Positions 7,270 through 17,300 of a stretch of DNA of 64,000 bases are shown here, one piece after another (position 1 is the first letter of the stretch; the number at the start of each line of letters is the position of its first letter). Made by a program: the position numbers and the translations under genes. The stretch covers positions 3,534,001 through 3,598,000 of the forward strand of contig CAVVXK010000002.1 of the NCBI GenBank assembly GCA_963752185.1, written 5' to 3'. The notes under the pieces are model-generated. The model did not search any database and was not told the DNA's origin. It was given only the letters and a program-made list of their open reading frames with translations. Source of the DNA: DASPSM01 sp963752185 (lineage in GTDB: Bacteria; Planctomycetota; Planctomycetia; Planctomycetales; Planctomycetaceae).

Positions 7270-8677
7270 CTAACGAGCCGCTTTGGGTTCGGGTGGCACG
7301 AGCGGTTGTGAGAACAGGCCGCTCAATCCTTCGGCGGCCGTGGGATGAGTCCAGATCGTGTCTCGCAACACGGTGTACGGCACTCCCGCGAGGATCGCGG
7401 TCTGGGCGATGACCATCATCTCGCTCGCCTCGACCCCGAATGCCGTGAATCCCAGGATGCGGTCGTCGTCTCCAATCAGTGCCTTGATGAACCCGCGCGT
7501 CTCGGAAAGCGTCATTGCCCGGAACACCATCGCCATCGGCATCCGCGCGATCCGGTAGGAAACGCCCTTCTCTTTTGCTTCGGATTCCGACAAGCCGACG
7601 TGCGCGAGTTCCGGATCGGTGAACAGGCAGTATGGAATGAGCCGCCCGCGCGTGGTGCGGTTGCCGCCCGACAGGCTGGAAAAGACGACCCGGAAATCGT
7701 CCTCGCTCACATGTGTGAATTGCGGGCTGCCGGCGCATTCCCCCAACGCCCAAACATCCGGGGCGGTGGTTTGCAGCCGCTCGTTCACGCGGATGTAACC
7801 CCGCGAATCGAGTTCGATACCAGCCCGGGCCAAGTCCAGCCGGTCGGTGTTCGGTGTTCGGCCGACCGCCACCAGAATGTCCGAGGCTTCAATCGTTTTC
7901 TCCGTCGCTCCGGAGCGCACGCGGAGCGAAACTCCCGTCCCGGAATTTCCCGTGACGCCGAGAACTTCGGAGTGGACCAGGACTTCGATTCCCTCGTCTG
8001 TGAGCAATTCCTGAAGCGATTCGGTGACGTCCGGGTCTTCTCGCTCGAGGAGCCGCGGCCCCCGCTGGATCACCGTGACGCGGCTGCCAAATCGCCGCAT
8101 CCCCTGCGCAAATTCAAGACCGACATAGCCGCCGCCGAGAACGACGAGGTGGCTGGGCACCCGTTCGAGATTCAGGGCCTCGACATGCGTCAGCGGGCGG
8201 CTGTCCGCAAGTCCAGGCACGGCGGGGATCGCGGCATGCGTGCCGACGTTGATGAAAACGCGTTCGCCGCGCAGCATCCGCGTGCCGCCGGAATTCAAAG
8301 TGATTTGCACCGTCTTCGGTTCGGTGAACTTCGCCTCGCCCATCACCAGTTCCGTCCCGCTGGACTTGAAATTGGCGAGATGCACGTCGACCAGTTGTTG
8401 AACCATTCGTCGCTTCCGCCGCGCGACGGCGGGCATGTCGACGTGCACCTGCCCCGTGGTTACTCCCAACCCCGTTTTTGGATCGACGAGCGAAACCGCC
8501 TTGGCGCTATAGAGCACATTTTTGCCTGGGCAGACAGGCCACATTGGGGCAGGCTCCGCCGACCATCGATCGTTCGACAGCGACGGTCTTTTGCCCCTGC
8601 TTTGCCAGGGTCCAAGAAATCAGTTTACCCCCGACACCGGTGCCGATGACCAGGTTTTGACATGTCTCGACTGCCAT
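7270..8677 (-). CDS. FAD-dependent pyridine nucleotide-disulfide oxidoreductase (MerA/Lpd-like), frameshift
   Basis: About 469 residues once one break is bridged. The true start is ATG 8677, with GGGAGG upstream, opening LVIGTGVGGKLISWTLAKQG, the FAD-binding Rossmann loop. It continues to GGACPNVACLP, which holds the redox Cys pair (C-x4-C). The frame breaks near 8525, where one extra G turns the expected CLPSKNV into CLPRQK. Downstream are the NAD-binding VVLGGGYVGLEFAQ, the second FAD motif VWALGECAGSPQFTH, and a C-terminal dimer domain with the His-Pro pair in TIWTHPTAAE. The dimerisation His suggests a working dithiol reductase of the mercuric reductase/lipoamide dehydrogenase family. There is no N-terminal mercury-binding domain and no mer gene nearby. 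It follows the cytochrome b and molybdopterin genes. Confidence 0.85.
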
Positions 8678-8731
8678 GATGACGCCTCCCTCTCAGTATC
8701 TGTGCGGACGAGCGGAATTCGGTACATAGGC

Positions 8732-9544
8732 TCAGTGGCCGGCGTACCAATCGTACCCCCGCTCGGCCCAGTAGTCAGCAGGGCGCTCATCCGTAAAACG
8801 AATCGTTCCGATCCGCTTGATGTTCTTGATCCCGTATTTCACCGGGATGACAAGGCGAAGCGGCGCACCGTGCTCGACGGTCAGCGACCGGCCGTTCATC
8901 GCGTAGCACAGCAATGTTTGTGGGTGCAGGGCACTTTCAATATCGAGCCCGACGTAGTAGCCCATATCCGGCGTCGAGATTGATACGTAGCGCAACAGGT
9001 CGGAGGGGAAACGTTCGAGGTCGGCCGCTTTCCCCGATCGGGTCGCCTTGCCCCATCGTATAGCCAGGTCGGCCAGGCGGACGCCCGTCCAGCGCACGGG
9101 ATCGCTCCAGCCCTCGATACATTTAAGCTCGGTGACCATGTCGACTCGCGGCAACGACTTGATTTGCGCCAGCGTCAGGATCAGGGGTCGCTTCTCGGTC
9201 GCATTCTCCAGACGCAGCGACCAGGCGGCGGGATCGAATGCATTTTGCAGTCCGAGATTCCCATTGGCTCGAGGCCAGCGCGCGACGTTCATCGAAAAAG
9301 TCGGAGCCAAGCGAGTTGGCCGAAAATACGACTGAGCGAGCGTGGCGTTCCATTCGAGCATTCTGCGCAAAGGCCACGGGATGCCCTGGTCCTGGGGCCG
9401 CGTTCTCACCCAGCCCCATGCCAGGAGCCCCGCCAACGCCCCCATCCCGCCGGTGGCGAAGCCGCGACGCGTCAGCCTTCGCATCCGCTGCTCGACCTCG
9501 CGGTCATTCCGTTCCGCAGCCGGCACAACGACGGACTCGTTCAT
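8732..9544 (-). CDS. Tat-exported molybdopterin oxidoreductase (sulfite oxidase/MsrP-like)
   Basis: A 270-residue exported enzyme. The start at 9544 is fixed by an ATGA overlap with the preceding cytochrome b stop. Residues 20-50 carry a Tat signal (RRLTRRGFATGG followed by a hydrophobic ALAGLLAWGW run). The core is a sulfite-oxidase-type molybdopterin domain; VTELKCIEGWSDPVRW contains the Cys expected to ligate molybdenum, and GRSLTVEHGAPLRLVIPVKYG is typical. The C-terminus YWAERGYDWYAGH also fits. It lacks the separate dimerisation domain of true sulfite oxidases and is closer to the MsrP/YedY build. Translational coupling to a membrane cytochrome b suggests electrons pass between the quinone pool and this periplasmic enzyme, as in MsrPQ. 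The substrate is unknown. Confidence 0.88.
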   Translation of the reverse strand: MNESVVVPAAERNDREVEQRMRRLTRRGFATGGMGALAGLLAWGWVRTRPQDQGIPWPLRRMLEWNATLAQSYFRPTRLAPTFSMNVARWPRANGNLGLQNAFDPAAWSLRLENATEKRPLILTLAQIKSLPRVDMVTELKCIEGWSDPVRWTGVRLADLAIRWGKATRSGKAADLERFPSDLLRYVSISTPDMGYYVGLDIESALHPQTLLCYAMNGRSLTVEHGAPLRLVIPVKYGIKNIKRIGTIRFTDERPADYWAERGYDWYAGH

Positions 9545-10323
9545 TTCGCAATTCCATCGGGCGGCAACGTCTCCGCCTGAGGCCGCTCGACCGTTGGGGG
9601 CACCACGACCGTCTGGGGCACCACAGCCGTCAGGGGTAATGGGATCGCCGGAGCCAAAAGCGGAGCCGCCGGCGCACAGACGACCTCGAATCCGGTGACC
9701 ATTGCGCGAAAGTTGTTCCAACCGGCCCGGATCACTTGCGAGATGTGCACAATGAAGAACAACACGTAGCCGACCGTGAGCGCAAAATGCTCGGCGCGAG
9801 CGGCCTCATAACCGCCGAGCATCCACGTCAACCAGCTGACTTGGACCGGCTTGTAAATCGCCAGGCCCGTTGCCAAAGACGCCGCCCCCATCGCGACGAC
9901 CCCCGTATAGGCGATTCGCTGCGCCGCGTTGAACTTTCCCTGCGGCGGCAAGTTTTTGACGAGCATCAAGTCGTGCAAAACGACTTGGATTGCCTCGCGG
10001 AACGTGCGGCGATTCGGCAGCAATTGCCTCCATTCTCCGGAGGCGAACGTGTAGGTGACGTAAAGCGCGCCGTTCACGGCAAAGAACCACATCAAGAAGA
10101 AATGCCAGGCCATCCCCTCGGCCAGCCGGAATCGCAAATGGAGCGCGCGGTAAAACCAGTCCGGGAAGAAGTGGAACAACGTGAATCCACCCCAGCCGAT
10201 GCGATACACGTCGTTGGCCCAGTAAATCAGCAGACCGCTCCAGACCATGCCCGCCAAAAGCGGTGCATTGATCCAATGAAACCAACGAATGGCCCGCGGA
10301 TGTTTTGGTTCCAGCTGTTTCAT
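9541..10323 (-). CDS. Membrane cytochrome b561-type protein
   Basis: A 260-residue integral membrane protein with four to five hydrophobic segments. It opens RAIRWFHWINAPLLAGMVWSG, the usual first helix of cytochrome b561/hydrogenase-type cytochromes with a haem-ligand His. Further candidate ligands are the His residues in RALHLRF, MAWHFFLMWFF, AEHFALT and FIVHISQVI. The last 40 residues are Pro/Val-rich and look disordered. Its stop overlaps the start of the molybdopterin enzyme by four bases, so the pair is translationally coupled. This arrangement parallels MsrQ-MsrP, but the cytochrome is of the b561 and not the YedZ type. Ribosome binding at ATG 10323 is weak, perhaps because it is coupled to the lipoprotein gene 18 bases upstream. 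Confidence 0.87.
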   Translation of the reverse strand: MKQLEPKHPRAIRWFHWINAPLLAGMVWSGLLIYWANDVYRIGWGGFTLFHFFPDWFYRALHLRFRLAEGMAWHFFLMWFFAVNGALYVTYTFASGEWRQLLPNRRTFREAIQVVLHDLMLVKNLPPQGKFNAAQRIAYTGVVAMGAASLATGLAIYKPVQVSWLTWMLGGYEAARAEHFALTVGYVLFFIVHISQVIRAGWNNFRAMVTGFEVVCAPAAPLLAPAIPLPLTAVVPQTVVVPPTVERPQAETLPPDGIAK

Positions 10324-10341
10324 GGGAGCACGATTCGCTGA

Positions 10342-10593
10342 CTACTTGCCACCCCCCATCTTGTCGGTACCCATTTTGTCCGAGCCCATTTTGTCCGAAC
10401 CCATCTTGTCCGAGCCCATCTTGTCCGAACCCATTTTGTCGGAGCCCATTTTGTCGGAAGACATCTTTTCGGAGCCCATTTTCTGGCCTTCCGCTTTTCC
10501 CCCCGTCCCCGACTCCGATGAGCATCCGGAAACGCCCAACCCAACCAAAGCGACGAGAGACGCAAAGGCCAAAGCACATAAGTAGCGACGCAT
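10342..10593 (-). CDS. Small lipoprotein with KMGSD pentapeptide repeats
   Basis: An 83-residue lipoprotein. GGAGG precedes two adjacent ATGs; the second, at 10593, has the better spacing. The signal peptide ends in a lipobox (LGVSGC), so it should be lipid-anchored after Cys 24 or so. The rest is almost only a tandem pentapeptide, KMGSE, KMSSD, five KMGSD, KMGTD, then KMGGGK, encoded by 15-bp DNA repeats. The unit has the same residue classes (Met, Lys, Asp every five residues) as the known MxKDx pentapeptide-repeat proteins, though the order differs. Regular Met and Asp spacing could bind metal ions. First gene of the redox operon; a periplasmic metal or redox accessory role is an inference. 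Confidence 0.8.
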   Translation of the reverse strand: MRRYLCALAFASLVALVGLGVSGCSSESGTGGKAEGQKMGSEKMSSDKMGSDKMGSDKMGSDKMGSDKMGSDKMGTDKMGGGK

Positions 10594-10789
10594 CATTCCC
10601 TCCGGTTCCTGCTCTTCCCCGATCGAAAATGCGGCAAAACAACCGCCGCGGTAACGGCGAGGAATCTCAAGGAGCCGAGCAATCCCCGCGCTTATTAGTT
10701 GGATGAGCGAAAGGACAGACGGTTACAGAATTTCACCAAGAAAATGGCTTGGCACGTCAGCCGGCGCGAACAAAGCGAGGTGATGTGGC

Positions 10790-10876
10790 GGGAGGGCGAG
10801 GCTCCCGCCGAGCCGTTTTCTGCCCAAAAACCGATGAAGACGGCTCAGCAGGAGCTTCGCCCTCCCATACTTCAAC
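10790..10876. repeat. Intergenic inverted repeat, family A, copy 2
   Basis: Arms at 10790-10815 and 10841-10866, each about 26 bases, match the 6218-6300 element and end in the same CATACTTCAA tail. It lies in a 320-base gap between the lipoprotein gene and the 3' end of the sigma-54 activator. I see no gene in that gap. Confidence 0.85.
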
Positions 10877-10914
10877 AGGCTGCTAAGCATCAAACCGAAT
10901 ACTTCAACGGGCAG

Positions 10915-12860
10915 TTAGGGACTGGTCCGCCCGATACCCAACCTCTTCATCCGGCTGCGCAGCGTGTTGGGGTGCATGTCGAGGATTCGGGCAGCACCAC
11001 GGGGCCCCTCAATGACGCCGCCGGTCTGTTCGAGCACCCAAAGAATGTGCTCGCGCTCAACCGCGACGAGAGAACTCTCCGCGGCGTGCGAAGTCTGCGC
11101 GGCAGCGAAAAGCAGCTCCGAATCGATGTGCAGCGACGGGCCGGTCGAAACGATCAACGCCCGCTCGATGACGTTTTCCAGTTCGCGAATATTTCCGGGC
11201 CAGTGGTAGCCGCAAAGCCGCGAGATGGCCTTGTTGTCGATTTCCGCGACCGATTTGCCGATTTTCGGCGCGAATTTCCTGACCAGAAACTGCGCAAGAG
11301 CGGGATGTCCTCCTTGCGTTCACGCAAACTCGGAACGTGGATCTGAAACACGTTGAGACGGTAATACAAATCTTCGCGGAAGGCCTTTTCACGCACGGCC
11401 GCCAGCAAGTCGCGGTTGGTCGCGGCAATCACCCGGACGTCGACGGAAATCGTTGATTTTCCGCCGAGTCGATCGAACTCCTTTTCCTGGAGGACGCGCA
11501 GCAATTTTGCCTGCACTTCCAGGGGGATGTCGCCGATCTCGTCGAGGAAGATTGTCCCCCCGTCGGCCAGCTCGAAACGGCCGATTCGCCTGGCAATGGC
11601 TCCCGTGAAGGCCCCCTTTTCATGGCCGAAAAGTTCGCTCTCGACGAGCCCGGTCGGAAGCGCGGCACAATTGATTTTGATCAGCGGCTTGTCACGGCGC
11701 TTGCTGTTAAAGTGAATGGCCCTCGCGATCAGCTCTTTCCCCGTCCCCGTTTCCCCGGAAATCAGCACGGTCGTGTCGGCGGGCGCGACCCTGGAGACGT
11801 TCTCCAAGACCCTCAGAATGAGCGGGCTCTGCCCGACAATCTCTTCAAAGTTGTGGTCCGCCTTGATTTCCTCCTGCAGGTAAAGATTTTCGGCCTTGAG
11901 TCGGGCTTGCTCCCGCTCCATCAGAACGCGTTCGGTGATGTCCACAATCATCGTGCGCGTCAACTTGCCGTCGGGCTCGGGCCGGGACCACCATTGCACC
12001 CAAACGGGCTTCCCGTTGTCCTTTCGACGGAGCTCGAGCACGACTCCGCCTGTGTCCGTGCCTCGCCTGATCGATGCAAACGCTGCGTGCACTCGCCGCT
12101 GGCTCTCGGGATCCTCTGCGACGAGCGACATGCCGACCGTGCCGGCGACCTCTGCGGGCTCGAGGCCCAGAACTCGAAGGGCCTCGCGATTGGCCCGCAC
12201 AAAACGTGAGTCGAGATCCTCGTGCACGTACGCGATGGGCGCTTCTTCGAACAAATCGCGATACCGCGCGTCACTGGCCGCCAGGGTCTGTTCGAGACGC
12301 AACCGTGCCAGCTCGGCGGTCGCCCGGGCGGCAAAGATCCGAAAAATCGCCACGTTCCGCGGTTCCTCGGGCATCGGCCGGTTATCGAAGACGGCCAGAT
12401 GCCCTAGATGCTGACCATCGGGGCCAACCAGCGGCACGCCGCGGTAGCTTTCGATTCCCATCTCGGCCAAACCCTTGTCGCGGGGGAAGCTCCGGCTGAC
12501 CCCCGTCGGGTGATGACAGATGCTTCCCTTGACGACGTCTTCGCAGGGTGTGCCCGCCAGATCCCACTCGATGTTTTGGAGAATCTGGCCGTCGCCGTAA
12601 TACGCGATTGTGCGCGCCCGCAAGTTCGAGCCGGCAAATTCCGCAACGAATGCGTACCGCGTCCCAAGGGCCGTCGCGAGATGCTTGACGAGCGTCTCGA
12701 AAAACTCGACTCCGGACGCATGGGCCGTTCCCTCGGCGATTGAGCACAGCGCCGTCATTTCTTCCGGATCGAGCGGCCCGGAGACGGTTGGGCTCGGGCA
12801 GCCGGAGGCAGCAGGTTCCGCATCCGCGCGGTGGTAAACAGGCGGTGGCGGCTGTGTCAT
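10915..12860 (-). CDS. Sigma-54 activator with GAF and PAS domains, frameshift
   Basis: About 648 residues after bridging one break. Order: a GAF domain (residues about 40-190, ending LGHLAVFDNRPM), a PAS domain (about 195-315, YRDLFEEAPIAYVHED), a short coiled-coil, then a sigma-54 AAA+ domain with Walker A GETGTGKE, the sigma-54 loop GAFTGA and Walker B FLDEIGD. The Fis-type helix-turn-helix at the end reads AARILDMHPNTLRSRMKRLGI. One base is missing near 11292-11297: DIPLL should run on into AQFLVRKFAPKIGKSV and HWPGNIRELENVIERA. It turns on sigma-54 promoters in response to a small ligand or redox/light signal sensed by GAF or PAS. It is divergent from the STAS/ECF pair, across a 359-base gap. 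Confidence 0.87.
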
Positions 12861-13219
12861 CTAGAGAGTCGCCTTTGCTCGTCGCTTCGCAGTTCGCACA
12901 TCTCAACTCGACGACCGGGCCCACCGCGCGCACATAGGCATCCAGCGGTTTCATAATACCCAATTTAGATCCCGGATGAAGCACGCGAGGTCTCAGTCCG
13001 CGCGCGGGCTCGCCAGGCATTTCCACGAAGTTTCGTGGCCCCCACGAAATCTCGGAGTCGCGAGGCACGGGGCGGTGACTCTCAAGCGATCGCGCAAGTT
13101 TTTCCACGCGTCGCAGCCTGTTACGAAGCCTGGGGTTAGCAGGTTCCTTTGATTGCGTCTTGGCTTCGGAACGCGCTTCGCATTGGGGTCTCGCACTCAA
13201 TTGAGAGAAGGCGAGAGTC
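12861..13219. other. Divergent regulatory gap with CCACGAA palindrome
   Basis: A 359-base gap between the sigma-54 activator (minus) and the STAS gene (plus); no gene seen. It holds a perfect inverted repeat at 13023-13038 (CCACGAA-GT-TTCGTGG) and a third CCACGAA at about 13042, as expected for an operator bound by a dimer. I could not find a convincing -24/-12 sigma-54 promoter by eye. Confidence 0.45.
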
Positions 13220-13492
13220 ATGTTGAGGATTACTTTGACGAGGAGTGAGCAAGGTGATGCGGTCGTGAAACTCGAGGGTAAGCTCCTTCAGCCTTGGGTT
13301 GCCGAGGTGCGTTCCTTGTTCAAGCCGACCCAAGCTGGGCCGTTCCCGGCCCTCGACCTGTGCGGTGTCACATTTGTCGACGGTCCCGGCACCGATCTGC
13401 TCCGAGACCTGTTACGGGAAGGCGTGCCGATTGAGTCCTGCTCGGCATTCGTCGCGGCGCTTCTGCATCTGAACGAAACAAAACAACCGTGA
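13220..13492 (+). CDS. STAS-like anti-sigma antagonist domain protein
   Basis: A 90-residue single-domain protein; ATG 13220 has AAGGCGAG upstream. The pattern VVKLEGKLLQPWVAEVRSLF, then LDLCGVTFVDGPGTDLLRDL, matches the STAS fold of SpoIIAA-like proteins. The strand-helix turn that usually carries the phosphorylated Ser (D-S-S/G) reads VDGPGTD here, so there is no Ser at that point and switch phosphorylation is unlikely. It ends ten bases before an ECF sigma gene, so the two are almost surely co-transcribed. A role in tuning that sigma factor is an inference; planctomycetes have many such orphan STAS proteins. Confidence 0.72.
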   Translation: MLRITLTRSEQGDAVVKLEGKLLQPWVAEVRSLFKPTQAGPFPALDLCGVTFVDGPGTDLLRDLLREGVPIESCSAFVAALLHLNETKQP

Positions 13493-13502
13493 TTGGACCG
13501 TC

Positions 13503-14117
13503 ATGAGACCCTTCGGCGAAATGGAACCGCACGCGGGCGACAAAACCCAAGAACTTCGTTTGATCGCGAGACTGCGGGCCGCGGACCGGAACGCGTGGGA
13601 GGAATTCGAGCGACGCTTCGGCGGCCGCATGCACCTGGTAGCGCGCCGCTTCTTGCGGTCCGAAGAGGACCTGACCGACGCGGTGCAAGACTGCTATGTG
13701 TCGGCCCTTCAAGGCATTGGGAAGTTCGAGGGAAGGTCGACGATCGGTACCTGGCTGCATCGGATCGTCGTGAACGCCTGCCTCATGAAGCTGCGAACTC
13801 GGAGGCGCGGCGCCCGGATTTCGATCGAGGAACTCTTGTCCCAGTTTGACGAGTCGGGTCACCGGGGACGGTCGATCCGTCGGCGAAACAATCCGCCGGA
13901 CGAGCGACTGACGCGCGAGGAGACACGATCACTCGTCCGATCCTGCATCGACCGGCTGCCTGACGATTACCGCAAGGTGCTCATGCTTCGGGACATCGAA
14001 GAATTGAGCACCGACGAAGCGGCCACGGCCTTAGGGGCGGCTCCCGGGACGGTGAAAACACGTCTTCACCGCGCGCGCCAGGCTCTTCGCGGCCTCCTGG
14101 AGCCACATCTTCTTTGA
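13503..14117 (+). CDS. ECF RNA polymerase sigma factor
   Basis: A 204-residue ECF sigma factor. Region 2 spans about residues 30-100 (AWEEFERRFGGRMHLVARRFL ... DLTDAVQDCYVSALQ, GRSTIGTWLHRIVVNACLMKLR). A basic, poorly conserved linker follows, then region 4 at about 150-198 (IDRLPDDYRKVLMLRDIEELST ... APGTVKTRLHRARQALRGLL), which binds the -35 element. Ten bases separate it from the STAS gene. No transmembrane anti-sigma factor follows; the gene is followed by a 271-base gap in which I see nothing. Control through the STAS neighbour, or by transcription, is therefore more likely than the usual membrane anti-sigma. Confidence 0.9.
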   Translation: MRPFGEMEPHAGDKTQELRLIARLRAADRNAWEEFERRFGGRMHLVARRFLRSEEDLTDAVQDCYVSALQGIGKFEGRSTIGTWLHRIVVNACLMKLRTRRRGARISIEELLSQFDESGHRGRSIRRRNNPPDERLTREETRSLVRSCIDRLPDDYRKVLMLRDIEELSTDEAATALGAAPGTVKTRLHRARQALRGLLEPHLL

Positions 14118-14388
14118 TCTCGCCCTGTCGAAATTCCCTCGTGCGGCACACGCCGCCGCGAGGACAGCCAGCGGAATTCTTCAAGCCTAAAATTGCCGCG
14201 GCCTCTCGACGTTGTCGACGCCCTTTGGCCTCAACATAATCAGAAGCTGCTGCTCTGATTGATGTTTGTCTTGTGGGTGAACCGTGTTCGGTGTTCGGCG
14301 CGATTTCGCTCGTGGCAAATCTTGAGTCACTTGCCTCAAAGTTGTCCCGGTATCGGAGCGACGCCTATCAAGTTTTCGTGAGTCGCTC

Positions 14389-17300
14389 CTAAGGCTGCGG
14401 TTGAGCGGAGGGGACCTCCGCGAGACGGGCGTATAGCGCATGTTCGCGGACCTGATTGGTCACGCGAATCAAGAGCGTATTCCAGCCCGCATTCAGCGTC
14501 GTCGCGACGGCGTCCGAGTCGGGGATCGCCGCTCGTTGGCCGCCAAACTCGTGGATTTGCTTGCCGTTGAGCCACACCCGCGCCTGGTCGTCGGACCCCA
14601 GCCAAAGTGTGGCGGGACGACTGACCGGCGAATAGATCCGCATGAGTGCATAAGCGGAGATGTGTTCGGCCCGGCCATAGAGGAGCGAGAAATTGACGAA
14701 GCCGGACGCGTTGGTGGGGACGCGCTCCCATCTTGGTGTTTGTTCGTCATCTCCGGTGGCCGCGACGCGAGCAAGCGGATCGACGTCCCGCTCGGGTGGG
14801 TAGCTCTCGTTCAAGTCGTCGGGGTAAGGTCCCGCCACCCAGTAGCCCAAGTTGACCCACGGCGCGTGCCGGTCGAGTGCCAGGTATTGGTCGAAATCCG
14901 CCGCGGCGGCTTTCCAATTGCCCCTCCTGGCTTCGATTTCGCCGGCCAGCCGCCAGTCCTCGGCACTCTTGGGATCGGCGGCGAGTCTGCGGGTCACGAC
15001 GGGCAGATATCGCGGAGCCAAACCAGAGCGATGTCCGGCTGTCGCGTCATGGATCACGACAGACTGGTCTTCCGCCCCCGAAACGATCACCAGCCCATCC
15101 GGACTCCAGGCAACCGTATTGATAGGACGCTCATGGCCGCCGAGTGTCAGCGTTTGCATGCCCGTCCGCGCATCCCAAATCTTGACAGTCTCGTCCCAAC
15201 TCGCGGAGGTCAAACGCGTGCCGTCGGGACTCCACGCGACGGCTTTCACTTGGGCGTTGTGACCGCGCAACGTCAGCAGGACCTTGCCCGCCGTCGCGTC
15301 CCAGATCTTGATTGTTCCATCCCCGCTTGACGACGCAATCGATCGGCCATTCGGATTCCAAGCCACACTGTTTACTTCGTCGAGGTGCCCCGGCAGAGTG
15401 CGAATTTCGCGGCCTGACTCGGCGTCCCAGACCCTGACGGTCAAATCTGCGGAGCCGCTCGCCAAACGCCTCCCGTCCGGACTCCAAGCGATGCTCCGCA
15501 CCAAATGCCGGTGTCCGAGCGCGGTCTGCTTCGGCTTGCCGGAGAGAGCGTCCCAAATGCGGATCGTTCGATCGAGGCCGGTCGAGGCCAGACGCGTGCC
15601 GTCGGGGCTCCACGAGACCGAGGTCACCTCCGCCGTGTGCCCCTCGAGGACGTTGACTTGCTTCGCCGCGGCGACGTCCCAGATGCGGACGGTGCGATCA
15701 CTGCCGGCCGAGGCCAGCCGACGTCCGTCGGGACTCCAACAAACAGAATACACCGTCTTCCGATGCCCGCTCAGGGCAGCCCGTTGCCGATCTCCCTTCT
15801 TGTCCCAGATGCTGATGATTCCGTTGTTACAGGCACACGCGAATTGCTCGCTGTCCGGGCTCCAGGCCGTGCATTTGATCGGACCTTCCTCGAAGTGCAG
15901 CACACGTGGCTCCGGCACGGCTCCCGCGTCCCAAATCTTGACCGTCATATCGCCCGACGCCGAGGCCAGGCGCTTGCCATCCGGACTCCAGACAACAGCC
16001 GTCACGCGCTCCAGGTGCCCCCGCAAGGTGGAAGTCTCCGACCCGCCGGCCGAAGGCCAGATCTTGACGGTCCGATCATCGCTGGCGGTCGCAATGTGCT
16101 CGCCGTCGGGACTCCACGCGATGGCCGACACGCTTTGCGAATGGCCCCGCAAGGAGCGGAGTTCTTTGCCGTCTGTTGCAGCCCAAACCTTAATCGTGCG
16201 GTCCGTACTGGCTGAGGCCAGCTCGGTCCCCTTTGGGCTCCAGGCGATCGAATTCACCCAATTGTGATGACCTCGCAATAGAAGGATCTCCTTGCCCGTC
16301 GTCGCGTCCCAAATACGAACGGTCGAATCGGTGAGGGCCGAGGCGAGTCGCTTTGCGTCCGGACTCCACGCGAGGCTGAGGATCTGCTGGTTCGGACAGG
16401 GCAGGACGCGGATTTCCTTGCCCTTTGCGGCATCCCAAATGTGAACGACGGCGTCCTCGCCTCCCGACGCGAGTTGTTTTCCATCGGGACTCCAAGCCAC
16501 GGCAAACACAGCCCAAAGCGGCACGGTCCCATCAGGGGATTTGGCGGAGTTTTCGTGGCTCAGGACCAGCGCTTCCTTGCCGCTCGCAACCTCCCAAACC
16601 TTGACGGCTCCATCCCAACTGACCGTGGCGAGGCGCGTGCCGTCGGGGCTCCAAGCGATCGATCGGATGGCGCGGAGAGACGCTCGCCACGTGCACAGCG
16701 CCTCGCCGCGATTCGCGTCCCAGATCAGGACCTCGCCCGCGTTGCCCGACGACGCCAGGCGCCCGCCATCGGGACTCCAAGCCACCGCCGCCACGCCTTG
16801 TTGATACCCGCGGAGCGTCAAGAGTTCGCGATGGCATAGGCCGTCGAGATAGTACCATTCCCAGTTCCGCAGGTCGGTCCGGTGCTTTTCCGCAAGCGAG
16901 AGGAGTTCGAGAACCCTGCCGATCCCTCCGGCAGAGGTTGCCGCCTGACCGGCCATGTTCATTTGCGCGATATACAAGTTGTAGTCGAGTGCGTCTCCCT
17001 GCTTCTCGGCGAGTTGGCGCAGGCCGGCTTCGCGTCTTTGTGCCCGCACGGCATTTTGACGTTCCACTTCGTTTTCGCTTGCCAGGCGCAGTCTTTTCGC
17101 TGGCCAGATTTTTTTGCACCGCCTCCTGCCGTCGAAAGTAGGCGGCTGCCACGAGGGCCCCAATGACGAGGAGCAACAGGAGGAGCAGAAGTCCGGCAAG
17201 CGCGGCCGCGGTCGCCTTGTTCCGACGCATCCAACGGAGAGTCTGCCCTCCCCAGCCGACGGGGCGGGCCAAGATGGGCCGGTCGTGAAGAAACCGCTCC

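Noticed and set aside
7345..8649. 434-residue plus-strand reading frame opposite the FAD-disulfide reductase
   Set aside because: It mirrors a conserved enzyme on the other strand and has no family features.
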